From an uncultured Pelagibacteraceae bacterium (GTDB lineage Bacteria > Pseudomonadota > Alphaproteobacteria > Pelagibacterales > Pelagibacteraceae), in the NCBI GenBank assembly GCA_902604525.1, contig CACKYY010000003.1:22125-86124 (forward strand): a stretch of 64,000 bases of DNA. The letters run 5' to 3'. Within the stretch, counting starts at the first letter, position 1. Every line of letters begins with the position of its first letter. Positions 37,077-45,745 of this stretch are shown here, in pieces. A program made the position numbers and the translations under genes. The notes beneath the pieces were generated by a model. It had not been told where the DNA came from. It ran no database searches and was given only the letters and a program-made list of their open reading frames with translations.

Positions 37077-37376
37077 TTTTTTCTCTCCTTTTATATTAGT
37101 TGATTTGATGTTATTAGATCTTCTAGAATTTTTTAAAGGTTTCTTGGTCGCAGACTTTTTTGTCCCAACTTTTTTAGTCTTAACTTTTTTTTTATTTATT
37201 ATTTTTCTAGAAGTTTTGGCTAATTTCTTTTTTTTCTTTTTAGTTTTTTTAAGTTTGTTAACCATTTATATAATTGAAATTAAAAACCTATTAGAAGGTC
37301 TTGTAAACAAAACAATTATATTCAATTTAAGGTTGTATTAATTTACTTGTTAAATAATGAAAAAATTATTTAATTT

Positions 37377-37817
37377 CTAATTACCTATTTTGGACAATTT
37401 TTTCTTTAATTTTTTAGACAGATTAGAAAACCATACTTTTTCTTTTCCTGACTCAGGTAATACTTCTCCGTACTCGATCATTTGAGATGGAGGTAAATCA
37501 ATAATATAAACCCAAACTTGGGTTTCATCTAATTTAGAATTTTTAATTATAGTATCTCTTAGATCAGAAATTAATTTATCTTTAATTTTTTTTGATCTAC
37601 CAGCTCTAATTTGACCAAGTAGAAATAATGATGGTTCTTGAACTTTTTTGCCTCCCATGAAATGATTATTTTTTTTTGTTTTATTAAATATTACTTGAGC
37701 AAAATAAGTATTTGCTCCCGTTACAACATTATGAACATTGGTGATTCCTTCTGCTAAATTTTTTTGCTGTTTAGAACTTAAATTAAAATTTGAATTAGTG
37801 ACGGTATAAGTCGGCAT
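37377..37817 (-). CDS. Tautomerase superfamily protein (cis-CaaD/MSAD-like)
   Basis: About 146 residues starting MPTYTVTNSNFNLSSKQQ, so Pro2 becomes the catalytic N-terminal proline after Met removal. The start at 37817 is preferred over an in-frame one 12 codons upstream, because it exposes this proline and follows the upstream gene by 5 bp. Mid-protein NTYFAQVIFN and VWVYIIDLPPSQMIEYGEVLP fit the trimeric cis-3-chloroacrylic acid dehalogenase/malonate semialdehyde decarboxylase-like group. Its substrate is unknown. It is probably co-transcribed with the gamma-carbonic-anhydrase-like gene. Confidence 0.75.
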   Translation of the reverse strand: MPTYTVTNSNFNLSSKQQKNLAEGITNVHNVVTGANTYFAQVIFNKTKKNNHFMGGKKVQEPSLFLLGQIRAGRSKKIKDKLISDLRDTIIKNSKLDETQVWVYIIDLPPSQMIEYGEVLPESGKEKVWFSNLSKKLKKKLSKIGN

Positions 37818-37822
37818 AAAAA

Positions 37823-38335
37823 TTAAAATATAGATTTTGAATATTTCTTCCAATTATCTTGGTAATGCTTTGTATTTTCAATTATAGCTTTTTTTTCATC
37901 CTCAGTTACTTCTCTTAAAACTTTACCAGGTGAACCGACTACTAATGAATTGTCAGGTATTTCTTTATTTTCTGTTATTAAAGCTTTAGCTCCAATAATA
38001 CAATTTTTTCCAATTTTAGCATTGTTTAAGATAACTGCTCCAATACCGATTAAACTGTTATCACCAATTGTGCAGCCATGAAGCATAACCATATGGCCTA
38101 TAGTTACATCTTTACCCACTTTTAGAGGACATCCTGGATCGGTGTGTAAAACGCTTCCATCCTGAACGTTTGACCCTTCACCAATAAATATGTTTTCAAC
38201 ATCCCCTCTTAAAACTGCATTAAACCAAATACTTGTGTTTTTTTCTAGAGTAACATCACCTATTATAGTTGCATTAGGCGCTACCCAATTTTCGCCAGAG
38301 TTTTTTGGTTTTTTATCTTTTAAATCGTAAAACAT
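37823..38335 (-). CDS. Gamma carbonic anhydrase-like hexapeptide protein
   Basis: 170 residues forming a left-handed beta-helix of hexapeptide repeats, such as NATIIGDVTLEKNTSIWFNAVLRGD (part). Metal-site residues fit the gamma-carbonic anhydrase group: QDGSVLHTD, TIGHMVMLHGCTIGDNSLIGIGA (part) with conserved His. YrdA/PaaY-type proteins share this form and may be hydratases or thioesterases. The start is 20 bp from the divergent thioredoxin-fold gene. Catalytic activity is not proven. Confidence 0.85.
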   Translation of the reverse strand: MFYDLKDKKPKNSGENWVAPNATIIGDVTLEKNTSIWFNAVLRGDVENIFIGEGSNVQDGSVLHTDPGCPLKVGKDVTIGHMVMLHGCTIGDNSLIGIGAVILNNAKIGKNCIIGAKALITENKEIPDNSLVVGSPGKVLREVTEDEKKAIIENTKHYQDNWKKYSKSIF

Positions 38336-38355
38336 TATTTATATATTATTACATC

Positions 38356-38910
38356 ATGCCAATACAAACTCCAATATGTGATTTTGGTAAAAAAGCTGTT
38401 CCATTTAAACTAAAATCAACTGATGAAAAAGTTCTTAAGCTTGATGACGTTAAAGGAGAAAATGGAACTCTGATAATGTTTATTTGTAATCATTGTCCCT
38501 ATGTTAAAGCAGTTACAAAAGATATAGTTGAAGACTGCAATAATTTAAAAAAATTAGGTATAAACTCTGTTGCAATTTGTTCAAATGATGCCGTTAATTA
38601 TCCTGAAGACTCATTTGAAAATATGAAGAAATTTTCTAGTAGTAATAGATTTAATTTTCCTTATTTAGTAGATGAGACCCAAGAAGTAGCAAAGGCTTAT
38701 GATGCTGTGTGTACTCCTGATTTCTTTGGATACAATAAAAATTTAGAGCTTCAATACAGAGGTAGAATGAGAGAATTAAAAAAACTTATTCCAGTTAGAA
38801 GTGGAGAAAGTGAACTATTTCAAGCAATGAAACAAATTGCCGAAACGGGTAAGGGTCCAAAAGATCAAATTCCAAGTGCTGGATGTAGCATTAAATGGAA
38901 ATATGATTAA
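38356..38910 (+). CDS. Thioredoxin-fold peroxiredoxin-like protein
   Basis: About 184 residues from ATG 38356; an earlier in-frame start adds 17 odd residues. AhpC/TSA-like segments: FKLKSTDEKVLKLDDVKG, LIMFICNHCPYVKAVTK with a lone Cys and a CPYVK motif (residues about 37-53), and VCTPDFFGYNKNLELQYRGRM. This family (often called thioredoxin family protein) is probably a cytoplasmic thiol reductase. Its stop shares one base with the glycosyltransferase start, so they are co-translated. Confidence 0.8.
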   Translation: MPIQTPICDFGKKAVPFKLKSTDEKVLKLDDVKGENGTLIMFICNHCPYVKAVTKDIVEDCNNLKKLGINSVAICSNDAVNYPEDSFENMKKFSSSNRFNFPYLVDETQEVAKAYDAVCTPDFFGYNKNLELQYRGRMRELKKLIPVRSGESELFQAMKQIAETGKGPKDQIPSAGCSIKWKYD

Positions 38911-39992
38911 TGTATTTAGTCCTTACTAGATCTTTTCCACCAGAGCTTGGTGGAATGCAAAGTTTAATGTGGGGTCTTTCAAGAGAATTATCGAAAAACT
39001 TTATGATTAAAGTTTTTGCAGATTACAGTGAAGGTCATAAAGAATTTGATGAACAAGCATCTTTTTCTATTGAAAGAGTTGGTGGAATAAAACTTTTGAG
39101 AAAATACCGAAAAGCTAAATTAATAGATGAATTTATTAAAGACAATAAAATAAAGGGAATTATCGCTGATCACTGGAAGAGTTTAGAGTTAATTAAGTCA
39201 CCTAAAAAAAAATATTGCCTAATTCATAGTAAAGAAATTAATCATCCAAAAGGCTCAAGTTTAAATAAAAGAGTTTTAAATGTTTTGAATAATGTTGAGA
39301 GAGTAATTGCCAATTCACAATTTACAAAAAATTTAGCAATTGAATGCGGTGTTAACGAAAATAGAGTTATTGTAATCAACCCTGGGATAGATCCTGCTAA
39401 AGATTTAGACAAACAAACAATAAATAAGGTTGAGAGTTTATTGAAAATAAAAACACCAAGACTAATTACAGTTTCAAGATTTGATAAAAGAAAAAACCAT
39501 GAAAAAATAATTATGGCTTTAAGAAATTTAAAACAAATTTATCCTGATATAGTTTATATTTGTGTTGGATATGGTGAAGAGGAAGAAAATATTAAAAATC
39601 TTGTGAAAGAACTAGATTTAGAGGGTCAGGTTATGTTCTTTAAAAATATAAGCAATGATTTAAAAAATGCTTTAATTGCAAAATCTAACGTCTTTGTGAT
39701 GCCTTCAATAGTTCACAAAACATCTGTTGAAGGATTTGGAATTGCTTATGTTGAGGCAGCTCAATATGGAGTACCATCTATAGGAGGAAAAGATGGAGGG
39801 GCAGCAGATGCAATTGATCATCAAAAAACTGGTTTAATTTGTGATGGTAATAATTTAGATGATGTTTATTCATCTACAAATACAATTTTAGAAAATAAGA
39901 AATATTTGGAGTATGGAAAGAATGCCAAAGAATTTGTGAATAAATTCCAATGGTCTAATATTATAGAAGAATATAAAAAGACTCTTAGCTAA
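38910..39992 (+). CDS. Group 1 (GT4-type) glycosyltransferase
   Basis: 360 residues of GT-B fold. The start RSFPPELGGMQSLMWGLSREL is the N-terminal acceptor domain, VSRFDKRKNHEKIIMAL opens the donor domain, and PSIVHKTSVEGFGIAYVEAAQYGVPSIGG (part) holds the E-x7-E nucleotide-sugar motif near residue 280. It probably makes lipopolysaccharide or another surface glycan. Overlaps the previous gene by one base and the convergent TctAB by 4 bp (CTAA). Confidence 0.88.
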   Translation: MYLVLTRSFPPELGGMQSLMWGLSRELSKNFMIKVFADYSEGHKEFDEQASFSIERVGGIKLLRKYRKAKLIDEFIKDNKIKGIIADHWKSLELIKSPKKKYCLIHSKEINHPKGSSLNKRVLNVLNNVERVIANSQFTKNLAIECGVNENRVIVINPGIDPAKDLDKQTINKVESLLKIKTPRLITVSRFDKRKNHEKIIMALRNLKQIYPDIVYICVGYGEEEENIKNLVKELDLEGQVMFFKNISNDLKNALIAKSNVFVMPSIVHKTSVEGFGIAYVEAAQYGVPSIGGKDGGAADAIDHQKTGLICDGNNLDDVYSSTNTILENKKYLEYGKNAKEFVNKFQWSNIIEEYKKTLS

Positions 39993-41995
39993 TTTATCGG
40001 CCAAGGTAATTCAATATACCCCTGTAAAATTCCTGGAGGAAAATCCATTATCATAAAATGAGAAATTGCTGCAAGAGCGATCCATACACCAATTGAACTA
40101 ATTAAACTAAATCTAAAACCTACTCTTGCTATTTTTGATAAAAATATAAAAACAAATAAGCCAATAGATATATAGAAACCTATAAATACTGATAAAAATA
40201 ATGGAGAGATAAACCAAAAAATAGTTAGCCACTGACTTCTAATTTCTGTATTTCCTAAAAGTAAATTTTCTGCATCATAAAACACCTTTGAGCCAGATTT
40301 ACTTATAAACATTTGAATTCCAATAATGATGCAGAATAAAAACATAAACAATCCAACACTAATCGGAAATATTTTACCTAGATATTGTAAATGGTCTGTT
40401 ACAAATATTGTATAAACAGATATTATTGCTAATAAAATTAAAAAGACCCATTGCGGTCTAGATTTGGCATTTAGTAAGTCTGATTTAGTATTAGCTATTT
40501 TATCTTTTTTATTAATTATTTTAATTCCTGAATAAATTGAAAACGCTGAAACCAAAATTAAAACTAAAAAAATTGGTCTAATAAAAAGCTCAGAAAAAGT
40601 GTAAAATTGCATAGTCTGATACAAGTATGTTTCAATACTATCGCTTAAAACAAAACCTATCATTAAAGCAACTCTAGAGTAATCAAATCGTTTCATATAA
40701 ACAGCAATTACTCCAATAAATGTTGCAAATATTAAATCACCCCATGATCTTGTAGAATTAAAAATTGCAAACAATATTAATGAAATTAAAAAAGGTGCAA
40801 GAATTGTGAAATTTATAGTTGTTAGCTGTGAAATTGGTTTAGCCATCGCCACACAAATTATCGCTCCAAATATATTAGCGACTGCTAACGACCAAATTAT
40901 TGTATAAATTAAATCTAGTTGCGTATCTACCATTGTAATGCCAGGATCAACACCCAATAATATTAATCCACCCATCAAAATTGCTGTTCCACCTGATCCA
41001 GGAATTCCAAATAATAAAGTAGGTATTAGTGCTCCACCCTCTTTGGAATTAGAACTTGATTCAGGTCCAATGACACCTCTGATGTCACCTTTTCCAAAAT
41101 TTTCATTATTTTTTACGGTTGTTTTTGCGTGACTATAACTTATCCAGTCTATACAAGATCCTCCAATACCAGGAATCAAACCAATAAGACTTCCAATAAA
41201 AGAACACCTTAGTACTAAAAACTTGTTACTTAAAAAATCTCTTAAACCTTTAAACCATCCAGATTTTTCCAATTCTGCTTTTTCAGATACAGCTTTATTT
41301 GATCTCAAAAGTTCTACAATTTCAGGGAACGCAAAGATAGAAATTGCAACCACCATCAAATGAATTCCTCCTCCTAAATACATTACAATAGGGTTTTGAA
41401 CTTCTAATATCGTACTAAAATCTAATCTATATTCAGAACTAGCTGGTGAAATACCTATACATCCAATTATCATTCCAAGACATGCTGCAACTAATCCTTT
41501 GAAAATACTTGATCCAGTTAATGTTCCAACAACCGAAATTCCAAAAATTGCTAACATCAACATCTCACCAGTTCCAAAAGCTAAAATTATAGGTTTTGCT
41601 ATTTGAATAACCATGGTGAGTAGAACTGCTCCAAAAAGTCCACCGAATAAAGATGAAAAAAATGCAGCAGATAATGCTCTTGCTGCTTGTCCTTTTTTAG
41701 CTAAAGGAAAGCCATCCATAACAGTTGCTTGAGCAGAAACTGAACCAGGAACTCCAATCAATACTGCAGGAAATGTATCAGAGGTTGCTACAACCGATAA
41801 TAGTCCCATCATCATTGCAATTCCAGAAACTGGTTCCATTCCAAATACAAATGGAAGCAACAATGACAATCCTACTGTTCCACCAAACCCTGGTATTACC
41901 CCAACTACTAAACCAATTAAAACTCCGAGAATTAAGAAAAAAATTGAAGGACCTGAAACGATTGTAGCTAATGCTGCAAATAATGCTTCAAACAT
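39989..41995 (-). CDS. tctA: Fused TctA-TctB permease of a tripartite tricarboxylate transporter
   Basis: 668 residues. The first about 490 are TctA: VVGVIPGFGGTVGLSLLLPF, a conserved LLFGIPGSGGTAILMGGL and MIIGCIGISP segment, roughly 10-12 helices. From about residue 513 (RPQWVFLILLAII) the last 156 residues look like TctB, with four helices. So the usual large and small permeases are one protein. The ATG at 41995 is chosen; an earlier in-frame ATG lies inside the terminator-like hairpin upstream. It is the second gene after tctC. Confidence 0.9.
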   Translation of the reverse strand: MFEALFAALATIVSGPSIFFLILGVLIGLVVGVIPGFGGTVGLSLLLPFVFGMEPVSGIAMMMGLLSVVATSDTFPAVLIGVPGSVSAQATVMDGFPLAKKGQAARALSAAFFSSLFGGLFGAVLLTMVIQIAKPIILAFGTGEMLMLAIFGISVVGTLTGSSIFKGLVAACLGMIIGCIGISPASSEYRLDFSTILEVQNPIVMYLGGGIHLMVVAISIFAFPEIVELLRSNKAVSEKAELEKSGWFKGLRDFLSNKFLVLRCSFIGSLIGLIPGIGGSCIDWISYSHAKTTVKNNENFGKGDIRGVIGPESSSNSKEGGALIPTLLFGIPGSGGTAILMGGLILLGVDPGITMVDTQLDLIYTIIWSLAVANIFGAIICVAMAKPISQLTTINFTILAPFLISLILFAIFNSTRSWGDLIFATFIGVIAVYMKRFDYSRVALMIGFVLSDSIETYLYQTMQFYTFSELFIRPIFLVLILVSAFSIYSGIKIINKKDKIANTKSDLLNAKSRPQWVFLILLAIISVYTIFVTDHLQYLGKIFPISVGLFMFLFCIIIGIQMFISKSGSKVFYDAENLLLGNTEIRSQWLTIFWFISPLFLSVFIGFYISIGLFVFIFLSKIARVGFRFSLISSIGVWIALAAISHFMIMDFPPGILQGYIELPWPIN

Positions 41996-42013
41996 AATGT
42001 TTCTACCATATAA

Positions 42014-42042
42014 AAAAAAAGGGGGCATGGCCCCCTTTTTTT
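42014..42042 (-). terminator. Hairpin between tctC and tctAB
   Basis: A 6-bp GC stem (42021-42026 with 42030-42035) is extended by an A run on one side and a T run on the other, giving about 13 bp with a 3-nt loop. It can act as an intrinsic terminator in either direction. It stands between the binding-protein gene and the permease gene. Confidence 0.85.
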
Positions 42043-42061
42043 AAGTAATTGTATTAAACTT

Positions 42062-43123
42062 TTATTTGGTATCTTTCCAAGATTGTAAGAATTTTTCAGA
42101 CTTACTATCTATCGAAGTAGCTTTTTTTAGTGCAGATTTTAAAGCTTTAGAACCAGTAACTTGGTCATACTTACCAAGTTTTTTGTTTAAAACTTTCATA
42201 GCTGCAGGATCGTTAACGATTGCTGCTGCTGCATTTTGCCAAGCTTTAACTACATCTTTTTTAGCTGATTTTGGAAGCATCACATATTTTTGTGTTGCAA
42301 ATCCAGCATAAAATAATGCAGTCCATGATTTAGCTTCTGTACCTTTAAATTTATTTCCTGTTACAGCTTCGTAAACTTCTGGAAATGCAGGTAGATCAGG
42401 AAAGTTTGGATCTCTAGAAACTTCACCACCAGATGGAGCTCCCCAAGTCATAACTGCTACCATTTCTCCTTTTTCAACTAAAGGCTTAACATGTTTTAAA
42501 TATGATGCCGTAGTTTGATAATCAATTGTTGTTTCACCTCTCAAGATAGCAGCTCTTCCTGCTTTTCTACCTTTCATTCCATAAACAACATTCACAGGTA
42601 AGCCCAACATATCAAATGCCAAGATTGGAACAGCATCTAAAGAAGTTTTTCCTTGTGATCCATAAACAAGTTTTTGTCCTTTAAGTTTATCAAAATCTTT
42701 AATTATATCAGTTACACCCATATCTTTTCTGACATAAACAACTCCACCTGTTCCACTTGCAAAAATTGGAACCATATTTTTGTACTGATATCTAACTCTT
42801 TCATCTTTAAAGATAAATGGCATTTGTACAGATCCAGAAGTGCCAAATACAACCATTCCATCTTTGTCTTTTCCATGCTCAGCAAAATATTTATTTGATG
42901 CACCAATAGCTTTTCCATCAGTAACGTTTTTTACAACTACTGTTGGATTACCTGGTAGGTTAGCACTGAACGCAGGCCCAATTGCTCTAGCCCAAGTATC
43001 TGATCCACCACCTGCTTTAAATGGTATCCACATGGTTACGGTTTTTCCAGAATAATCTACTGCTAATGCCGCAGTGACTGAAAATAATGAAGCAGCGAAA
43101 ACTGCTAGTATTTTTTTTAACAT
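42062..43123 (-). CDS. tctC: Tripartite tricarboxylate transporter substrate-binding protein TctC
   Basis: 353-residue TctC/Bug-family periplasmic protein with signal peptide (MLKKILAVFAASLFSVTAALA). Mature part: SGKTVTMWIPFKAGGGSDTWARAIGP, FGTSGSVQMPFIF, and VVYVRKDMGV; Bug proteins typically bind di- or tricarboxylates. The ligand is not determined here. A strong GAGGGG ribosome site precedes the ATG. The gene is first in its unit and is followed by a hairpin before tctAB. Divergent from the PrpF-family gene. Confidence 0.9.
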   Translation of the reverse strand: MLKKILAVFAASLFSVTAALAVDYSGKTVTMWIPFKAGGGSDTWARAIGPAFSANLPGNPTVVVKNVTDGKAIGASNKYFAEHGKDKDGMVVFGTSGSVQMPFIFKDERVRYQYKNMVPIFASGTGGVVYVRKDMGVTDIIKDFDKLKGQKLVYGSQGKTSLDAVPILAFDMLGLPVNVVYGMKGRKAGRAAILRGETTIDYQTTASYLKHVKPLVEKGEMVAVMTWGAPSGGEVSRDPNFPDLPAFPEVYEAVTGNKFKGTEAKSWTALFYAGFATQKYVMLPKSAKKDVVKAWQNAAAAIVNDPAAMKVLNKKLGKYDQVTGSKALKSALKKATSIDSKSEKFLQSWKDTK

Positions 43124-43178
43124 TTATTATCCCCTCTTATTGTTTTAAATTTTGAAAAAGTTAGATGTATTTTAAAGA

Positions 43179-43225
43179 AGTTTCAATAGTAATATTTTGC
43201 CTTGAACATTAAAGCAATTGAAACT
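43179..43225. repeat. 9-bp inverted repeat in the tctC/prpF-like intergenic region
   Basis: AGTTTCAAT at 43179-43187 and its exact complement ATTGAAACT at 43217-43225, with 29 bp between. It lies mid-way in the 154-bp gap between divergent genes. It could be a regulator site pair or a transcript hairpin. Confidence 0.4.
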
Positions 43226-43277
43226 ACTTAGATATTTGAATGTACTTTGAGGGTTATTTGTATTAGAAAATTTTAAA

Positions 43278-44357
43278 ATGAGTGATCAAATTAAAATACC
43301 CTGCATGTTTATGAGGGGTGGCACTTCAAGAGGCCCCTATTTTTTAAAAACAGATTTACCTGAAGATATAGCTAAAAGAGATAAAATTTTATTAGCAGTA
43401 ATGGGCTCTCCTGATGTTAGACAAATTGATGGATTAGGAGGTGCAGAACCAGTCAAAAGTAAAGTAGCAATTATAGATAAATCAAAAGAAGATGGAATTG
43501 ATGTTGATTATTATTTTGCTCAAGTAAAAATTGACGAACCAGTTGTAGATACTAAACCTTCATGTGGAAATATTTTAGTTGGGGTTGGGCCTTATGCAAT
43601 TGAAAAAGGTTTAGTTAATGCAAAAGATGGAGAAACCTCAGTCAAAGTTAGAGATAAAAATACCGGCATGAAAATAGAGCAAATAGTTAAAACACCAAAC
43701 AAAATTGTACAATATGAGGGTGATTGCTTTATAGATGGAGTACCAACACCTGGCTCACCTATAAAATTAAAATTTTTAAATATTATTGGCTCACAAACAA
43801 AAAAATTATTTCCAACTGGTAATTCACTGGATCAAATTGATGGAATTAATTTCACCCTTATAGATTGCGCTGTTCCTATGGTGATTTTTAAAAGTTCCGA
43901 CTTAGGATTAAAAGACAATGAAACTTTTGAGAAATTAGAGAGCGATAAAAATCTTATACATAAAATGGACTCCATAAGAATAAAAATTGCCAAAGAAGTT
44001 GGCTTAGGTGATGTAGCAAATTCTGTGATCCCTAAAACTGCAATTGTGAATAGCTCTAAATCAGCAGATATAAGCTCAAGATATTTTATGCCATGGAATT
44101 GTCATCCAGCTTATGCAGTGACAGGGTCAATGGCTTTATTAGCTGCATGTAAATCAAAAAATACTATTTGTTCAGAATTCTATAGTAACTTTTCCGAAAG
44201 TGGGCCTTTTACACTTGAACACCCTTCTGGTTTATTAAAAATTGATTATGAGGTTAACTATAAAAATGAGATGATCGAAGACATAAAAGTTACTACAACA
44301 AGGAATGCAAGACTAATAATGTCTGGAAATGTTTTTGTTAAAAAAAGTTTACTATAA
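43278..44357 (+). CDS. PrpF / 4-oxalomesaconate tautomerase family isomerase
   Basis: 359 residues of the PrpF family, which shift double bonds in aconitate-like acids. Seen: PCMFMRGGTSRGPYFLKTDLP at the start, GGAEPVKSKVAI with the expected Lys, SCGNILVGVGPYAIEKGL with the catalytic Cys region, and NCHPAYAVTGSMALLAA. Candidates are 2-methylaconitate isomerase (a 2-methylcitrate-cycle helper) or oxalomesaconate tautomerase. The divergent TTT importer suggests use on an imported tricarboxylate, and prpBC in this window suggest the first option; neither is proven. Confidence 0.85.
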   Translation: MSDQIKIPCMFMRGGTSRGPYFLKTDLPEDIAKRDKILLAVMGSPDVRQIDGLGGAEPVKSKVAIIDKSKEDGIDVDYYFAQVKIDEPVVDTKPSCGNILVGVGPYAIEKGLVNAKDGETSVKVRDKNTGMKIEQIVKTPNKIVQYEGDCFIDGVPTPGSPIKLKFLNIIGSQTKKLFPTGNSLDQIDGINFTLIDCAVPMVIFKSSDLGLKDNETFEKLESDKNLIHKMDSIRIKIAKEVGLGDVANSVIPKTAIVNSSKSADISSRYFMPWNCHPAYAVTGSMALLAACKSKNTICSEFYSNFSESGPFTLEHPSGLLKIDYEVNYKNEMIEDIKVTTTRNARLIMSGNVFVKKSLL

Positions 44358-44366
44358 TATTTTAAC

Positions 44367-45314
44367 TTAATTTTCACTAAGAGATCTAGTTAATCTTTCA
44401 AATACTTTTTCAGCAGATAATTTTGATAAATCACTTACTTGAATAGCTTTAAAATTTTCCCTCTCTATACTTACTTTATGTGCTGTTGTGTGTGCACCAA
44501 ACAATGCAACTCCTTTTGATCCTAAATGAGCTGTCATGTGAGCAGGACCAGTATCATTTGCAACAACAAAAGAGCTATCTTTTATCAATGCTGCTAACTG
44601 CGAAATATCTAAAGCTTTTCCTTTATCTAAAACACATAGTGCATTTATACTTGATGCTTCTTTAATTTCATCTGGTCCAGGTGCTACTACTACTTTAAAT
44701 TTGTCCTCTGCCTTTTCATTAATCATAGAAATTAAATTATTATAATATGGCCACTTCTTTAATGTTAAATGAGGTGTGCAAAAAGGAAAAAGAATAATAT
44801 ATTTTTTAAGTTGATAATAATTTTTTATTTGAGAAATTTCTGATGCACTCCATGAAAAATTAGGGCTTAAAGTATGATTAGTATTAATTCCAGAACTTTT
44901 TAATTGATGATCAAATCTAGATAATACTGAATCTTTATCAAAATCTTGCTTTGTAGTACCTTCTGGTAATGTGGTTTCTGTTGATGACCAAACTTCTTTT
45001 GTTGCTTTTGGGAATAATATTTTTTTATAAAATGATGTTCGGCTAGAGTTTTGAAGATCATAAACTTTAGTAAATTTAAATTTCTTAATATTTTTCATCA
45101 ATAAATATAAATAGATGAGATTAAATCTTGATAATCGCTTGTCTAAAATAACACTAGAAACATAGGGGTTTTTTTTGAATAAATCAAAAAATGCTTTTGT
45201 TGTTAGTAAATGTATTTTATCATCCTTGTGATTTTCAGAAATATCTTGAATTGCTCCACATGCTTGCGCTATATCACCTAAAGAACCATGTTTAATTATT
45301 AAAATATTAGACAT
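44367..45314 (-). CDS. GT9 (heptosyltransferase-like) glycosyltransferase
   Basis: 315 residues of the GT9 family. Characteristic parts: ILIIKHGSLGDIAQACGAIQDI at the start, VYDLQNSSRTSF, and VANDTGPAHMTAHLGSKGVALFGAH (part) with the ADP-heptose-type motif near residue 255. Likely a lipopolysaccharide core sugar transferase. It ends 10 bp past the PrpF-like gene and starts 32 bp from the divergent DUF6165 gene, a pairing that fits surface-glycan assembly. Confidence 0.85.
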   Translation of the reverse strand: MSNILIIKHGSLGDIAQACGAIQDISENHKDDKIHLLTTKAFFDLFKKNPYVSSVILDKRLSRFNLIYLYLLMKNIKKFKFTKVYDLQNSSRTSFYKKILFPKATKEVWSSTETTLPEGTTKQDFDKDSVLSRFDHQLKSSGINTNHTLSPNFSWSASEISQIKNYYQLKKYIILFPFCTPHLTLKKWPYYNNLISMINEKAEDKFKVVVAPGPDEIKEASSINALCVLDKGKALDISQLAALIKDSSFVVANDTGPAHMTAHLGSKGVALFGAHTTAHKVSIERENFKAIQVSDLSKLSAEKVFERLTRSLSEN

Positions 45315-45346
45315 ATTTACAACAACTTAACATAGTATATTTTTTT

Positions 45347-45736
45347 ATGAATACAATTCTAGTTGAAGTATCTGTTGGTGAGTTATTAGACAAAATTTCT
45401 ATCCTCGAAATTAAACAAGAAAAAATCAAAGATGCTGAAAAATTAAAATTTATTGATGAAGAACACTCAATTCTTAAAGATCAATTAAATAAAAATGTTA
45501 AATCTAATCAAAAACTAAATGAACTTTTTAAGTTGTTAAAACAAATTAATGCAAAATTATGGATAATAGAGGATGATAAAAGACGATGTGAAAAAGACAA
45601 AGATTTTACTGAAAAATTTATCCAACTTTCAAGAGATGTTCATTTTCTTAATGATGAAAGAGCTAAAATTAAATTAGAAATTAATAACTTTACTGATTCA
45701 AAGATAAGAGAAATTAAAGAGTATATTAATTATTGA
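45347..45736 (+). CDS. DUF6165-like coiled-coil protein
   Basis: 129 residues, almost entirely helical and charged. Starts ILVEVSVGELLDKISILEIKQEKI and continues with KLWIIEDDKRRCEKDKDF and FIQLSRDVHFLNDERAKIKLEIN. This resembles DUF6165, seen near lipopolysaccharide glycosyltransferases in other bacteria. Function unknown; a coiled-coil partner or scaffold is plausible. Divergent from the GT9 gene, convergent with the PhyH gene (9 bp gap). Confidence 0.7.
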   Translation: MNTILVEVSVGELLDKISILEIKQEKIKDAEKLKFIDEEHSILKDQLNKNVKSNQKLNELFKLLKQINAKLWIIEDDKRRCEKDKDFTEKFIQLSRDVHFLNDERAKIKLEINNFTDSKIREIKEYINY

Positions 45737-45745
45737 TCTTTTTAT

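Noticed and set aside
37036..37341. Hydrophobic Leu/Phe-rich frame on the plus strand, membrane-protein-like
   Set aside because: It is the complement of the lysine-rich A-run stretch and of the aldehyde dehydrogenase start; no ribosome site and no family resemblance.
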